The notes: generated by a model from the sequence alone, not told the origin. A stretch of 64,000 nt of DNA from Gammaproteobacteria bacterium (GCA_029862165.1 JAOTXU010000009.1:1-64000); one strand, 5' to 3'; counted from the first letter of the stretch, positions 1 to 9,447 are shown. Numbers and translations: made by a program.

Positions 1-51
1 ATCAAATGAATAGAAAAGCTCGTCTTGCGGCTTATCGTTGTTGCCCATCAT
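1..51 (-). CDS. 5' end of a gene running off the left edge, possibly a transposase
   Basis: Two adjacent ATG codons at 51 and 48 open a minus-strand frame that runs off the window; the visible residues are MMGNNDKPQDELFYSFD. A GGAG motif (complement of 61-64) lies 9 bases before the first ATG, a good ribosome-binding spacing. The phrase QDELFYSF resembles the start of IS1182/IS5-type transposases, but 17 residues cannot settle it. No other gene is seen between it and the cold-shock terminator. Confidence 0.4.
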   Translation of the reverse strand, partial: MMGNNDKPQDELFYSFD

Positions 52-149
52 CGGAAATCACTCCGGTAATCAACACAAACGCATTATCGCACTTTCTTCG
101 ACGAGAGTTTTTCAACAGAATAGGCCATAAGCGGTAATTCACAAGACAA

Positions 150-174
150 GAAAAACCCGGCACGAAGCCGGGTT
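150..174 (-). terminator. Intrinsic terminator of the cold-shock gene
   Basis: Perfect 8-bp stem AACCCGGC/GCCGGGTT (154-161 with 167-174) and a 5-base loop. On the minus strand it is followed by a run of U (TTTTTCTTG). It sits about 30 bases after the cold-shock stop codon. Confidence 0.85.
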
Positions 175-205
175 CTTCCAGAGACGCGAAACGTATTTTA
201 AGCGG

Positions 206-409
206 TTAAGCGGCTTTCAGGTTGCTGGCCGCCAGTTTGCCGCGCTCGGTAACGACGTCGTAACTGACGCGCTGACCTTCGGTCAGTGTATCCATGCCGG
301 CGCCTTGTACCGCGCTGACGTGCACGAAAACGTCTTTATCGCCGCTTTCCGGGTGGATAAATCCAAATCCCTTGCCGGAATCAAAAAACTTAACAGTTCC
401 AGTAGCCAT
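206..409 (-). CDS. CspA-family cold-shock protein
   Basis: Small single-domain nucleic-acid-binding protein (67 aa) of the cold-shock OB-fold family, which binds single-stranded RNA/DNA and melts RNA secondary structure. The RNP1-like GKGFGFIHP and RNP2-like DVFVHVSAV motifs are intact. A longer frame opens at 439, but the family start MATGTVKFFD is at 409, preceded by a strong GGAGG. The minus-strand region upstream (410-700) has no gene on that strand and could hold a long leader, as is common for cspA-type genes. Transcription ends at a clear hairpin at 150-174. Family assignment is certain; which paralogue it is cannot be told. Confidence 0.95.
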   Translation of the reverse strand: MATGTVKFFDSGKGFGFIHPESGDKDVFVHVSAVQGAGMDTLTEGQRVSYDVVTERGKLAASNLKAA

Positions 410-439
410 TTTTGGCCTCCATAACAAAATGCCACGCAC

Positions 440-757
440 GAATCGGGCGCGGAAACGAACAATCTGGGTATTGTGAATGACTTGAAACGACCGCCCGGGA
501 ATGGGCGGGTAGCTGAAAGGCAGGCCAAAACGAAGATCGCGCGTGCATCCTGCGCGACAATCCTGCCAAACGCAAGTAACTTATTATCAATCTACGATTA
601 GTGAACAAAAATCCGATGAACCAACGGCTCGAATGTCCGTTTTGGGTTGTGGATTCAACTGGTCGTTGCAACACCTAAACTCTAGTCATTTGCCCTGGGC
701 CCCAGACCCTATCCAGAATCAGTGCCGTGATTGCTGGGGGGAGGAGAATGGAAAGGA
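440..757. other. Intergenic region, no gene supported
   Basis: This stretch separates the cold-shock start from the hairpin downstream of the LysM gene. Short open frames here have no recognisable family or good ribosome-binding site. It presumably holds the cold-shock promoter and leader; one weak minus-strand candidate is TTGTTC, 16 bases, TAATAA (around 585-612). Confidence 0.4.
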
Positions 758-779
758 GTCTGTCCCTGGCGGGACAGAC
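758..779 (-). terminator. Hairpin downstream of the LysM gene
   Basis: Perfect 9-bp stem GTCTGTCCC/GGGACAGAC with a 4-base loop, 22 bases past the LysM stop codon. On the minus strand it is followed by TCCTTTCC, not a classical U tract, so terminator activity is an inference. The flanks match those of the hairpin at 41471-41495 (see findings). Confidence 0.5.
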
Positions 780-801
780 GTACTAGTAATGTGCTGCGGG
801 T

Positions 802-2025
802 TTACTGTGGATTGCGAACGGTGTCGAGTACGCTGATTTCGCTGGTCGCGTGCATGATCAAGCCGTAGCTGACTTCATCGGCCACGCGAAAAACCATCAG
901 CTCTCCGGCGTGATGGTCTGGCAACACGACCTTCTTGCTGCGGAACCAGTTGCGAAAGCCGCCGGCTTGTGCGTAGCGGTCCCTGATGACTTCACCCGAT
1001 TGAAATACCGACAATACGTGCCCGGTTTCGATACCGTGATTGGCGCCGAGATTAAGTGACACGATCTGGTAGTTGCCGATTAACGAGACACCATCGACAA
1101 CGCTGATAATTCTTCCTTCGACGGGTGTAGCCGGCGCGCGTGGATGAAAGTTCAGCGGCAATTCCGGATCTTCAGCGATTAGGCGGTCGCCAATGAGCGC
1201 TTCACGGCGGGTCTCTGTGAGAAACAAAGTCGACGGATCACCTTGTATCTCGATTCGGCCCTCACCGACAAAAAGACCTTCGTAGCCGAGCACGCGTCCG
1301 CTGTCCGGGTCGTATAACTCGTCGCCGATGTGATACAGATGAAACCGCGATCCAACCGGCGCGTCCGTTCCCCGCACATAAAGATGAAAACCGGCACCGG
1401 CAATCAGGTGACTTTCACGGATATCGAGTACATAGGGTGCATTGCGTGCGGTTTTCTTGTCGATCAGTCTTGGTTTCGACAGAAACGACGCGATGACATC
1501 GTAAGGTATGGTCTTGATTGCGCCGTCGAGTGACCCGTAACGGACTTCTGGCGACAGTCGAACGTCGGCCGACACGCGATCACGCTCCAGCCGGATCTGC
1601 GGTCGTCCATCGACCCAAACCAGGCTCAGGACATCACCGGGATAGATGAGGTGGGGATTATCGATTTGTGGGTTGACGTGCCAGATCTCCGGCCATAACC
1701 ATGGGTCTTCCAGGTACAGGCCTGAGATATCCCAAAGGGTGTCGCCACGAACAACCGTGTAGCGCTCCGGAGCGCCCGGTTTGATTGGCACCGCGATCGG
1801 GCTGGAATCGTATTCGGTCGCATAGGTCCGATTGGCAGACACCGTCGTTGCTTGCGGCCTTGGTGCAGCCGACGGGAGGGCGTAATCCACTTCCTCGGTA
1901 CTCGGCGGGGCTGCGCTCGCGGTTTCCGTGTCTGAGGCGGGCAAGTATGATTTGACCACTGCGCAGGCGCCAGTTAGGGCGATCAGGCTCAAAACCGCAA
2001 ATCGGGCCAAGATACGATGTCGCAT
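802..2025 (-). CDS. LysM-domain lipoprotein
   Basis: Predicted envelope protein of 407 aa with a LysM peptidoglycan-binding domain (about residues 88-135: YTVVRGDTLWDIS ... NPQIDNPHLIYPGDVLSL). The start at 2025 gives a signal peptide MRHRILARFAVLSLIALTGAC with a possible lipobox Cys21 (TGAC, an imperfect lipobox) and a GGAG 9-12 bases upstream; the frame is open to 2133 but lacks export features there. After a Pro/Ala-rich linker and LysM come about 270 residues without a named domain. The gene is divergent from def; this LysM/def/fmt/rsmB order is widespread in gammaproteobacteria. The exact role is not established. Confidence 0.88.
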   Translation of the reverse strand: MRHRILARFAVLSLIALTGACAVVKSYLPASDTETASAAPPSTEEVDYALPSAAPRPQATTVSANRTYATEYDSSPIAVPIKPGAPERYTVVRGDTLWDISGLYLEDPWLWPEIWHVNPQIDNPHLIYPGDVLSLVWVDGRPQIRLERDRVSADVRLSPEVRYGSLDGAIKTIPYDVIASFLSKPRLIDKKTARNAPYVLDIRESHLIAGAGFHLYVRGTDAPVGSRFHLYHIGDELYDPDSGRVLGYEGLFVGEGRIEIQGDPSTLFLTETRREALIGDRLIAEDPELPLNFHPRAPATPVEGRIISVVDGVSLIGNYQIVSLNLGANHGIETGHVLSVFQSGEVIRDRYAQAGGFRNWFRSKKVVLPDHHAGELMVFRVADEVSYGLIMHATSEISVLDTVRNPQ

Positions 2026-2236
2026 GGTCTGTCGCTCCGCTTGAAAAATCGGCCGCTGGTATACTGGGGACGGTCGAAAAGAGGATAATTCCAGGGAATT
2101 GTTGCAACGCAGCGTGTGATTCATCACTGACATCTTCCTGGTACGGAATCCCTATCTTCTCGACTTGTCATAACTTTATCAGCTTCTTGTGCCATTTTGC
2201 ACGAAGTAGTTTCCTAAATTCGGGCACAGTTCACAC

Positions 2237-2785
2237 ATGAACAAACTCACAATTCTGGAATTTCCCGATCCGAGGCTGCGGACCCGGGCCAAGCCGATCG
2301 AGGAGGTCGATGCGGGCCTGCGGGCACTGATCGAGGCCATGTTCGAGACGATGTATGAGGCGCCGGGCATTGGGCTGGCGGCGACCCAGGTCGATGTCCA
2401 TAAACGCCTGCTGGTGACTGATGTTTCACCGGGCCGGGACGAGCCGCTGTGCCTGATCAACCCCGAGATTACCGAACGTGACGGGGTAATTGTCACCGAA
2501 GAAGGTTGTTTGTCCGTGCCCGATATCTTCGCAAAAGTTGAAAGATCCGAGCACATTCGTGTGCGTGCTCTGGGCGGAGACGGGCAGCCTCTGGACATGG
2601 AGGCCAACGGCCTTCTGGCCGTTTGTATTCAGCACGAGATGGATCACCTCGAAGGCAAGTTGTTTGTCGACTACCTGTCAGAGTTGAAGCGTCAGCGCAT
2701 CCGCAAGCAACTCGAGAAGGCGCGACGCCACCAAGACGATCTCACGCCGGTCCTAAAACCGGGCGACCGCGCGCCGGCAATTTGA
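2237..2785 (+). CDS. def: Peptide deformylase
   Basis: Removes the formyl group from the initiator methionine of nascent proteins. All three family motifs are present: GIGLAATQ (44-51), EGCLS (89-93, metal ligand Cys91) and QHEMDHLEG (132-140, ligands His133 and His137, catalytic Glu134). Length 182 aa is slightly above the usual 170, with a charged C-terminal tail. First gene of the run def-fmt-rsmB; fmt starts inside its stop codon. There is no strong Shine-Dalgarno before this ATG. Confidence 0.97.
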   Translation: MNKLTILEFPDPRLRTRAKPIEEVDAGLRALIEAMFETMYEAPGIGLAATQVDVHKRLLVTDVSPGRDEPLCLINPEITERDGVIVTEEGCLSVPDIFAKVERSEHIRVRALGGDGQPLDMEANGLLAVCIQHEMDHLEGKLFVDYLSELKRQRIRKQLEKARRHQDDLTPVLKPGDRAPAI

Positions 2786-3765
2786 ATAACGCCACAACTA
2801 TTTCCAACAAAACGATTCGGATTGTTTTCGCCGGCACTCCCGACTTCGCCGTTCCGTCGTTAAACGCGTTGGCCGGCCGCGTTGCTGCAGATTTTGAATT
2901 GGCTGCAGTTTACACACAGCCAGATCGTCCGGCGGGGCGCGGACGCCGTCTGCGTGAGAGCGATATTAAAAAACTCGCGCGCACTCTGGGTGTGCGAATT
3001 GAGCAGCCAACGACTTTACGGGATGTATCGGCGCAGCACATCTTGCAAGAACTAAAGCCCGATCTTTTGGTTGTAGCGGCCTATGGGTTGATTTTGCCGC
3101 AAGCTGTGTTGGATATACCAAGTCTGGGTTGTGTCAACGTGCATGCTTCTTTGTTGCCGCGGTGGCGTGGCGCGGCACCGGTGCAACGGGCGATATTGGC
3201 AGGTGATACGAGGACGGGCGTGACATTAATGCAGATGGACGCGGGTCTGGATACCGGTGCCATGCTTGCACATCGCGAGACGGTCATCGGATCGGAGGAA
3301 AGCGGTGGCGAGTTAACAGCACGTCTTGCGCAACTTGGTGGTGAGTTGTTGCTTGAGAGTCTTCCGCAACTACTCAACTGCAAACTGCGCGCGTTGAAGC
3401 AGGATGACAGTCAGGCTACATTGGCGCCAAAAATCAAAAAGCGCGAAGCGCGTATCGATTGGAATGAATCGGCCGTACAGATTGCACGCAAGGTGCGGGC
3501 CTTCAATCCCTGGCCGGTGGCGGAGACTATTCTGCAGGATCGGCAGTTGCGGTTGTGGTCAGCGCGCTGCGACGGTGCCGTGCGGGCGAAACCCGGCACG
3601 GTGTTGTCTGGCGATGGGTCAAACCTAAAAGTAGCGACCGGCGACGGTGCATTGCTGATCAATTCGCTGCAGCTTGCCGGAAAACGTGTCATGACGGCAG
3701 GGGAATTTCTGAATGCGCACTCGATCGAGGGTGTGGTGCTGGGTGGCACGGATGACAGCAGCTAG
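2782..3765 (+). CDS. fmt: Methionyl-tRNA formyltransferase
   Basis: Formylates initiator Met-tRNA from 10-formyl-tetrahydrofolate, supplying the substrate that Def later processes. The N-terminal Rossmann-like domain carries the catalytic triad Asn119, His121 ([15 protein letters not shown]) and Asp157 (DAGLDTG); the C-terminal OB-type domain follows. I place the start at TTG 2782, overlapping the def TGA as TTGA, giving 327 aa (E. coli about 315). The frame is open upstream inside def, but that part has no homologous character, and no ATG or GTG lies between. Translation is probably coupled to def. Confidence 0.95.
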   Translation: MNNATTISNKTIRIVFAGTPDFAVPSLNALAGRVAADFELAAVYTQPDRPAGRGRRLRESDIKKLARTLGVRIEQPTTLRDVSAQHILQELKPDLLVVAAYGLILPQAVLDIPSLGCVNVHASLLPRWRGAAPVQRAILAGDTRTGVTLMQMDAGLDTGAMLAHRETVIGSEESGGELTARLAQLGGELLLESLPQLLNCKLRALKQDDSQATLAPKIKKREARIDWNESAVQIARKVRAFNPWPVAETILQDRQLRLWSARCDGAVRAKPGTVLSGDGSNLKVATGDGALLINSLQLAGKRVMTAGEFLNAHSIEGVVLGGTDDSS

Positions 3766-5065
3766 ACAGGAACGTGTTGGAACGTTGACGGCTCGAATGG
3801 CGGCGGCGCAAGCGTTGGGCGAGGTAATCGGAGCAGGTCGGTCGCTGGACGCGGTGCTGCCGGACCTACAACATCGCATAGCCGATGCTCGTGATCGAGC
3901 TTTGGCTCGTGAGCTGTCTGCGGGCGTGACACGATGGTATTTCCAGCTCGTTCCTATCTTGGACAGCCTGAGCGATCGTCCGTTAAAAGATCAGTTGATC
4001 CGTGCTGTCTTGCTATGCGGGTTGTATCAATTGCGCCACACACGAATCCCGCCCCATGCGGCAATATCCGAAAGTGTGGAAACAGTGCGGAAGCTGGGCC
4101 GTGGGCGGGCAACCGGCCTGGTCAACGCGGTATTGCGGCGTTACCAGCGTGAGAGTGATAACTGCGAACGCCTGGTCGCCGGCGACCTGGACAGCCGTCT
4201 GGCCTATCCGCAATGGATGGTTACGGCGTTGCTCGCTGACTGGCCAGAAGACGGTGTAGAACTACTCGAAGCCGGCAACCAACGTGCGCCTATGTGGTTA
4301 CGCGTGAATCGGCGGCGATCCGATGTTCAGTCGTGGATTTCGTCGCTGGCCGATCGTGACCCAGCGAAGTCACCGTTCGCGAAGTACGCTGTGCGTCTGG
4401 ACATACCGATGGCCGTGGTCGATCTTCCGGGTTTCGATGACGGTTTGGTGTCGGTACAGGATGCCGGGGCGCAATTGGCGGTACCGCTGATGGGACTGGA
4501 GCCCGGAATGCGGGTACTCGATGCTTGTGCCGCGCCCGGTGGCAAGAGTTGTCACATGCTCGAGAGTGCGGATATTTCCCTCACTGCAGTAGATATCGAT
4601 ACGAACCGGCTCGAACGAGTCGAGGAGAACTTTAGGCGTCTGGGCCTCGAGGCCACGATTATCTCTGGTGACGTGGCTAACCCGGCCGATTGGTGGGAGG
4701 GCAAAGTCTTCGACCGCATTTTGTTGGATGTACCGTGTTCGGCAACTGGTGTAATACGGCGTCATCCCGACATCAAGTTGCTGCGCCGGGAGAGCGATAT
4801 CGAGACGTTCGCCGCGCGACAACTCGCACTACTGCAGGCTGCCTGGTCCATGCTGGCACCCGGGGGGAGACTGCTCTATGCCAGTTGCTCGGTGCTGCGG
4901 GCTGAAAATACCGATGTGCTGCAGGCATTCCTGAACTCAGAGACTCGCGCCAGATCCGTCCCGATGAATGTCCCATGGGGCGTAAATAGCGGCTCCGGAC
5001 GCCAGATTCTCACCGGAGAGGCAGGAATGGACGGGTTTTACTATTCTATTCTGGAATCAGTTTGA
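3752..5065 (+). CDS. rsmB: 16S rRNA m5C967 methyltransferase RsmB
   Basis: SAM-dependent RNA cytosine-5 methyltransferase, 437 aa. An N-terminal NusB-like RNA-binding domain (about 10-140) is followed by the methyltransferase with the SAM-binding loop DACAAPGGKSCHML, motif IV DVPCSATGVIRRHPDIK and the nucleophile motif YASCSVL. The ATG at 3752 overlaps fmt by 14 bases, typical of this operon. The earlier open frame (3713) lies inside fmt. The next gene starts 17 bases downstream. Confidence 0.95.
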   Translation: MTAARQERVGTLTARMAAAQALGEVIGAGRSLDAVLPDLQHRIADARDRALARELSAGVTRWYFQLVPILDSLSDRPLKDQLIRAVLLCGLYQLRHTRIPPHAAISESVETVRKLGRGRATGLVNAVLRRYQRESDNCERLVAGDLDSRLAYPQWMVTALLADWPEDGVELLEAGNQRAPMWLRVNRRRSDVQSWISSLADRDPAKSPFAKYAVRLDIPMAVVDLPGFDDGLVSVQDAGAQLAVPLMGLEPGMRVLDACAAPGGKSCHMLESADISLTAVDIDTNRLERVEENFRRLGLEATIISGDVANPADWWEGKVFDRILLDVPCSATGVIRRHPDIKLLRRESDIETFAARQLALLQAAWSMLAPGGRLLYASCSVLRAENTDVLQAFLNSETRARSVPMNVPWGVNSGSGRQILTGEAGMDGFYYSILESV

Positions 5066-5081
5066 TTGGGCAAGTTATCTA

Positions 5082-5675
5082 ATGAGTGAGCGGTCCGGGA
5101 CGTCGGGACATTTGATCGGGTTCATGCTGGCCGGTTTGGTCGTGCTGTCCGGGTTTTCTGCGCCGCCATCGTACGCAGCCAAGAATGGCGATTTTGCTAT
5201 CCAGGCCGCCTACGCTGACGAAGTAGATGGCGTCTTTTATCTCAATGCCACGATTGACTACCAGCTAAATGACTTCGCGCTTGAGGCGCTGGCGCGCGGT
5301 GTTGCGCTGACGTTTGAATTAAAAATCGACTTGCGTCGGGTACAGCGCTGGCGTCCGGACAAAAACATAGCCGAGTTGCTGCAGCTCAATGAGTTGCGTT
5401 ACCACGCCCTGAGTGACCGCTACCTGGTTCGCAATATCAATAGTGGCGAGCAACAGTCTTTCCAGACCCTGAGAGCTGCCCTGTTGGAGCTCGGAGACAT
5501 ACACGATCTGCCGGTGATCGATCGCGCGCTACTCAATCCGAAACGCAGCTATATCATGCGTCTCAAGTCGATACTCGATATACGGTCGTTTCCGGGTCCG
5601 CTAAGAGTGTTAGCCGTATTTTTTGGCGACTGGCGTCTGACCAGCGACTGGTACCGGTGGAGACTGCAGTTGTGA
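5082..5675 (+). CDS. DUF4390 exported protein
   Basis: A 197-aa protein with an N-terminal hydrophobic segment (about 11-31, cleavage plausible after SYAA) followed by a beta-rich DUF4390 region. This family is typically encoded between rsmB and an NtrY-like histidine kinase, exactly as here. It probably lies in the periplasm and may serve the kinase it precedes, but its function is unknown. Its TGA overlaps the kinase start by one base (TGATG), implying coupled translation. Confidence 0.88.
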   Translation: MSERSGTSGHLIGFMLAGLVVLSGFSAPPSYAAKNGDFAIQAAYADEVDGVFYLNATIDYQLNDFALEALARGVALTFELKIDLRRVQRWRPDKNIAELLQLNELRYHALSDRYLVRNINSGEQQSFQTLRAALLELGDIHDLPVIDRALLNPKRSYIMRLKSILDIRSFPGPLRVLAVFFGDWRLTSDWYRWRLQL

Positions 5676-7879
5676 TGCGCAGCATCTTTACTTTTTTGGG
5701 TATTGCCGGCGTGCTGCTGTTGTTCATCTCGCTGGGAATGATGATTCGAAGTACCGGTGACGCCAGCAGCTTCAACCGATTGCACGAAGTGATACTGATC
5801 ATCAATGTGGCCGGTGTTGCCGTGCTGTTGTTGTTGGTGATCGGCAACATGATACGACTCGGCCGGGAGTATCGACAGCATTTGCCTGGCGCACGGCTGA
5901 AGGCGCGTATGGTTGGAATGTTTGTGGTGCTTGCCGTGGTGCCGGTAGCGGTCGTGTATTATTTTTCGCTGCAATTCATACAGCGCGGCATTGATAGTTA
6001 TTTTGATGTCCAGATCGAGACGGGTCTGGATGACGCATTACGCCTGAGCCGCAGCGCGCTCGATTTGCGGATGAACGACTATCTCACACAGACACAGGAC
6101 ATGGTTGATTCGCTGGCCGGTCGTGACGAACAGGCATTGGTGTCCATACTCGGCTCATTGCTACGCGACAGCGGCGCCAGCGAGCTGACTGTCGTGGGAC
6201 AAAACAGTCGTATTGTAGCCACCAGTTCGGTCGGCGCTTCCATCGCCTTACCGTCGTTGCCAGGTGACGACGTGCAGTTACAACTGCGTCAGGGGTATTC
6301 GTTTGTTGGGCTCGATCCGGTCGGTGGTGGTGGTTTTGTTGTGCGTACTGCTGTAACGATTCCCCGCTTCACGACCACGGATGAGCCGCGCATGTTGCAG
6401 GGCTTGTATCCGGTCACGGGACGTTTGAGTGGATTGGCGGAATCCGTGCAACAGGCCTACACGCGTTATGGCGAGGCGGCATATTTGCGCAAGCCTCTAA
6501 AGTACAGTCTTACACTGACGCTCACGTTGGTGCTGCTGGTGTCGTTGCTGGCAGCAGTGTGGGGTGCGTTCTTGTGGTCGCGGCGACTGGTTGCACCAAT
6601 CCAGTCGCTGGTTGCCGGTACCCGGGCTGTTGCAGAGGGCGATTTCCATACACGTCTGCCGACGCCAACCCGCGATGAGATCGGTTTTCTGGTCAATTCA
6701 TTTAACGACATGACCCGGCGTCTCGCAGACGCTCACGAAACCGCCAATCGAAGTCAGCATGCAGTAGAGAGCGAACGAGCGAATCTGGCCACCGTACTGG
6801 CAGGGCTTTCAAGTGGCGTCGTCGCGTTAGAGCCGGATTTCACGGTGCGCATAGCAAATCGGGCGGCCGGTGCAATACTTCAGGCCGACCTGCAGTCGCG
6901 CGTAGGCGCGCCATTGACAATGACCGGTCTAAACGCACAACTGCTCGATCAGTTTGCTGCAGTGGTACAGCAACGTATAGAAGAGGACGAACCGAACTGG
7001 CGCGATGAGGTCGTGCTGCGCACCGACACCGGGCGGCACGTGTTAAACACGGCCTGCACAGCGCTGCTCGGCGATAACGATATTCCGGCCGGCTATGTTG
7101 TGGTCTTTGACGACGTTACAGAGCTGTTGCAGGCACAACGCGATGCGGCCTGGGGTGAAGTTGCGCGCAGACTAGCGCATGAGATCAAGAATCCACTGAC
7201 ACCGATCCAATTGTCGGCTGAACGAATGCGACGTCGATACCTGGACACAATGAATGACACTGATGCAAAGGTGCTGGATCGGGCGACACATACCATCGTT
7301 CAACAAGTCGAGGCGATGAAAGCGATGGTCGACGCATTTAGTGAATATGCCCGCGCGCCTGCATTGGACATTACGCGCATTGATCTGAATCGCATTGTTT
7401 CCGAAGTCACTGAGTTATATCGCACGGGTGAGATTGGCATGGAATTATCGGTGAGCCTGGACCGGTCTGTTGCCAGTGTCGAGGCGGATGCCGGGCGTAT
7501 GCGTCAAATGCTGCATAACCTGCTCCGTAACGCACGCGAAGCGTTGCCGGTTGATGGCAAAGTTGTAGTCAGCACGACCCGTCGACATGAGGGCAGCGTT
7601 GAGCTGGTCGAAATAGTCGTCGAGGACGATGGGCCTGGATTCTCTATTTCAACCGAGCAGATTTTCGAACCCTACGTGACCAACAAAACCAAGGGGACCG
7701 GATTAGGTCTGGCGATCGTCAAGAAACTGGTCGAAGAACACGGCGGGCGGATCACGGCAGAAAACAGTGAACTCGGTGGCGCCCTTGTTCGTGTCATCTT
7801 GCCGGCAGACGAGGACGGCAGGTCCCTGCTGGCCCACGGGCGCACTATGCCGGTTGTGTCTGGTGGAGGCATTGCATGA
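5675..7879 (+). CDS. NtrY-like sensor histidine kinase
   Basis: Membrane sensor kinase of 734 aa. Transmembrane segments lie at about 6-24, 40-61, 79-100 and 279-303, with an extracytoplasmic sensor region of about 175 residues between the third and fourth. A HAMP domain (about 304-355), PAS-like region (about 370-485), HisKA with phospho-acceptor His502 (LAHEIKNPLTP) and HATPase with the N box (LLRNARE), DDGPGF and GTGLGLA follow, so all catalytic motifs are intact. The start at 5675 overlaps the previous stop; the response regulator overlaps its end by 4 bases. The family is NtrY/NtrX, but the signal here is unknown. Potassium-uptake gene trkA, often next in related genomes, is absent. Confidence 0.93.
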   Translation: MRSIFTFLGIAGVLLLFISLGMMIRSTGDASSFNRLHEVILIINVAGVAVLLLLVIGNMIRLGREYRQHLPGARLKARMVGMFVVLAVVPVAVVYYFSLQFIQRGIDSYFDVQIETGLDDALRLSRSALDLRMNDYLTQTQDMVDSLAGRDEQALVSILGSLLRDSGASELTVVGQNSRIVATSSVGASIALPSLPGDDVQLQLRQGYSFVGLDPVGGGGFVVRTAVTIPRFTTTDEPRMLQGLYPVTGRLSGLAESVQQAYTRYGEAAYLRKPLKYSLTLTLTLVLLVSLLAAVWGAFLWSRRLVAPIQSLVAGTRAVAEGDFHTRLPTPTRDEIGFLVNSFNDMTRRLADAHETANRSQHAVESERANLATVLAGLSSGVVALEPDFTVRIANRAAGAILQADLQSRVGAPLTMTGLNAQLLDQFAAVVQQRIEEDEPNWRDEVVLRTDTGRHVLNTACTALLGDNDIPAGYVVVFDDVTELLQAQRDAAWGEVARRLAHEIKNPLTPIQLSAERMRRRYLDTMNDTDAKVLDRATHTIVQQVEAMKAMVDAFSEYARAPALDITRIDLNRIVSEVTELYRTGEIGMELSVSLDRSVASVEADAGRMRQMLHNLLRNAREALPVDGKVVVSTTRRHEGSVELVEIVVEDDGPGFSISTEQIFEPYVTNKTKGTGLGLAIVKKLVEEHGGRITAENSELGGALVRVILPADEDGRSLLAHGRTMPVVSGGGIA

Positions 7880-9234
7880 GCGCTGCCCATATTCTTGTAG
7901 TCGACGACGAAGCTGACATCAGAGAGCTGCTACAGGAAATACTTTCTGAAGAGGGTTATTCCGTGAGTATGGCCGCCGATGCAGCGGAGGCACGTGATCA
8001 GCGAGCCAATCGCGAACCGGACCTGGTGTTGCTGGATATCTGGATGCCCGATACAGACGGTATAACTTTGTTGCGCGAATGGGCCGATTCAGGTAATCCA
8101 CCGGACGTAGTGATGATGTCGGGTCACGGCACTGTCGAGACCGCAATTGAAGCTACCCGACTCGGTGCATTTGAGTTCATCGAGAAGCCTGTATCGCTGG
8201 CCAAATTACTCAAGACTGTGGAGCGTGCATTAACCGAAAGGCGCAAGTCGGCCGGTCGGCGGATTGTGCCGAAGTTGATCGCTCCGATGGGTAAGAGCCA
8301 GGTGATGCAGGATTTGCGTGAGCAGATCAAACGCATCGCCGGCCACAATAGTAATGTGTTGCTGGCCGGTGAAGTGGGAACCGGACGAGAAGCCTTTGCG
8401 CAATTTTTGCACATGCTCAGTCCACGTGCAGGAGGTTCAATGATCACATTGGTCGCCGGCTCTTTGACCCCTGACAATGCTGAAGCATTACTTTTCGGCA
8501 GTGAGGAGGACGGTGAAATTCAGCCCGGATTCTTCGAACGTGCTGCGGGCGGCACGCTGTTTATTAACGAAATCGAAGATCTGCCGGCTTCCGCGCAGAC
8601 TTTATTGCTCGGTGCGCTGGAAACGGGAGAATACAGACGGCAGGGCGGCAGCGCGGAGCTGGAACTGGATGTACGCGTGGTCAGCTCCGCTGTCCCGACA
8701 GTGGAACGCAGTGCAGAACGCGAGGTAGTGCGACGCGACTTGCTGGCACACCTAAACGTAATTCGATTGCGTATTCCGCCACTGCGCGAATATAACGCCG
8801 ACGTCCCGGATCTGTTGCGATATTTCGTGGACAAGCTGGTTGACGAACAAGGTTTACCGTTACGACGTTTTGGCGTAGCGGCACAAAATCGCCTGCGCAA
8901 CTACCCCTGGCCCGGAAACATACACGAGCTGAAGAATATTGTTCACCGCTTGCTGGCGCTCGGTGGTGACGATGACATATCACTCGCCGAAGTGGACGAA
9001 GCGCTTGCGGTCGAGACACCGGTCGATGAATCATTGGTCAAGCGGGATTTGCTTGCTTTGCCATTGCGTGAGGCACGTGAGCAGTTTGAGCGCGCGTATC
9101 TGCAGCAACAACTTCGTCTATGTGGCGGAAAGGTCGGCCGACTGGCAAAGCGGGTTGGTATGGAGCGAACCCACCTTTATCGCAAGCTGCGTTCGTTAGG
9201 CGTCGAATTTGGACAATCCAGTACGGACGACTAA
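7876..9234 (+). CDS. NtrX-like response regulator with degenerate AAA+ domain
   Basis: Partner regulator of the kinase upstream (ATGA overlap), 452 aa. The receiver domain (1-120) keeps the acidic pocket, phospho-acceptor Asp54 and Lys104. The central sigma-54-type AAA+ domain (about 138-370) is altered: Walker A reads GEVGTGRE, with Arg in place of the P-loop Lys, Walker B reads LFINEIED, and the GAFTGA loop that contacts sigma-54 is replaced by SEEDGEIQPGFF. The C-terminal Fis-type helix-turn-helix (about 410-443: GKVGRLAKRVGMERTHLYRK) is intact. I infer DNA binding and phospho-dependent control without sigma-54 activation. Confidence 0.92.
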   Translation: MSAAHILVVDDEADIRELLQEILSEEGYSVSMAADAAEARDQRANREPDLVLLDIWMPDTDGITLLREWADSGNPPDVVMMSGHGTVETAIEATRLGAFEFIEKPVSLAKLLKTVERALTERRKSAGRRIVPKLIAPMGKSQVMQDLREQIKRIAGHNSNVLLAGEVGTGREAFAQFLHMLSPRAGGSMITLVAGSLTPDNAEALLFGSEEDGEIQPGFFERAAGGTLFINEIEDLPASAQTLLLGALETGEYRRQGGSAELELDVRVVSSAVPTVERSAEREVVRRDLLAHLNVIRLRIPPLREYNADVPDLLRYFVDKLVDEQGLPLRRFGVAAQNRLRNYPWPGNIHELKNIVHRLLALGGDDDISLAEVDEALAVETPVDESLVKRDLLALPLREAREQFERAYLQQQLRLCGGKVGRLAKRVGMERTHLYRKLRSLGVEFGQSSTDD

Positions 9235-9333
9235 TTGAGATAATCGGCATCTGCTCGCACAGGCAGCATTACGCTGGATTTAGCCTTGATAGTCTGCTTA
9301 TGCCGTTGGAGCACCGTCACCTACAAGCATCCC

Positions 9334-9392
9334 GTAGGAGCGGCATCTTGCCGCGATAGAAACCTGAGTCGCGCCTGGAAGGCGCTTCTACG
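9334..9392. repeat. REP-like palindromic repeat pair
   Basis: Right after ntrX lies GTAGGAGCGGCATCTTGCCG (9334-9353) with a GCGGCA..TGCCGC hairpin, followed by an inverted partner ending GGCGCTTCTACG. Head-to-head GTAGGAG/CTTCTAC units are typical of REP/BIME elements in gammaproteobacteria. Similar cores occur near 35812, 40709, 41039 and 41369. It lies between the convergent ntrX and SPOR genes and could act as a bidirectional transcript end. The rest of 9235-9447 holds nothing recognised. Confidence 0.65.
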
Positions 9393-9447
9393 CCGCATCG
9401 GCCCGGCTCGTTAGCAGACCAATAGACCAGCCAAATTCGGGTGTAGC

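Noticed and set aside
543-836. 97-codon plus-strand frame near the left end
   Set aside because: No family, Cys- and Trp-rich noise, overlaps a hairpin and the LysM gene end.
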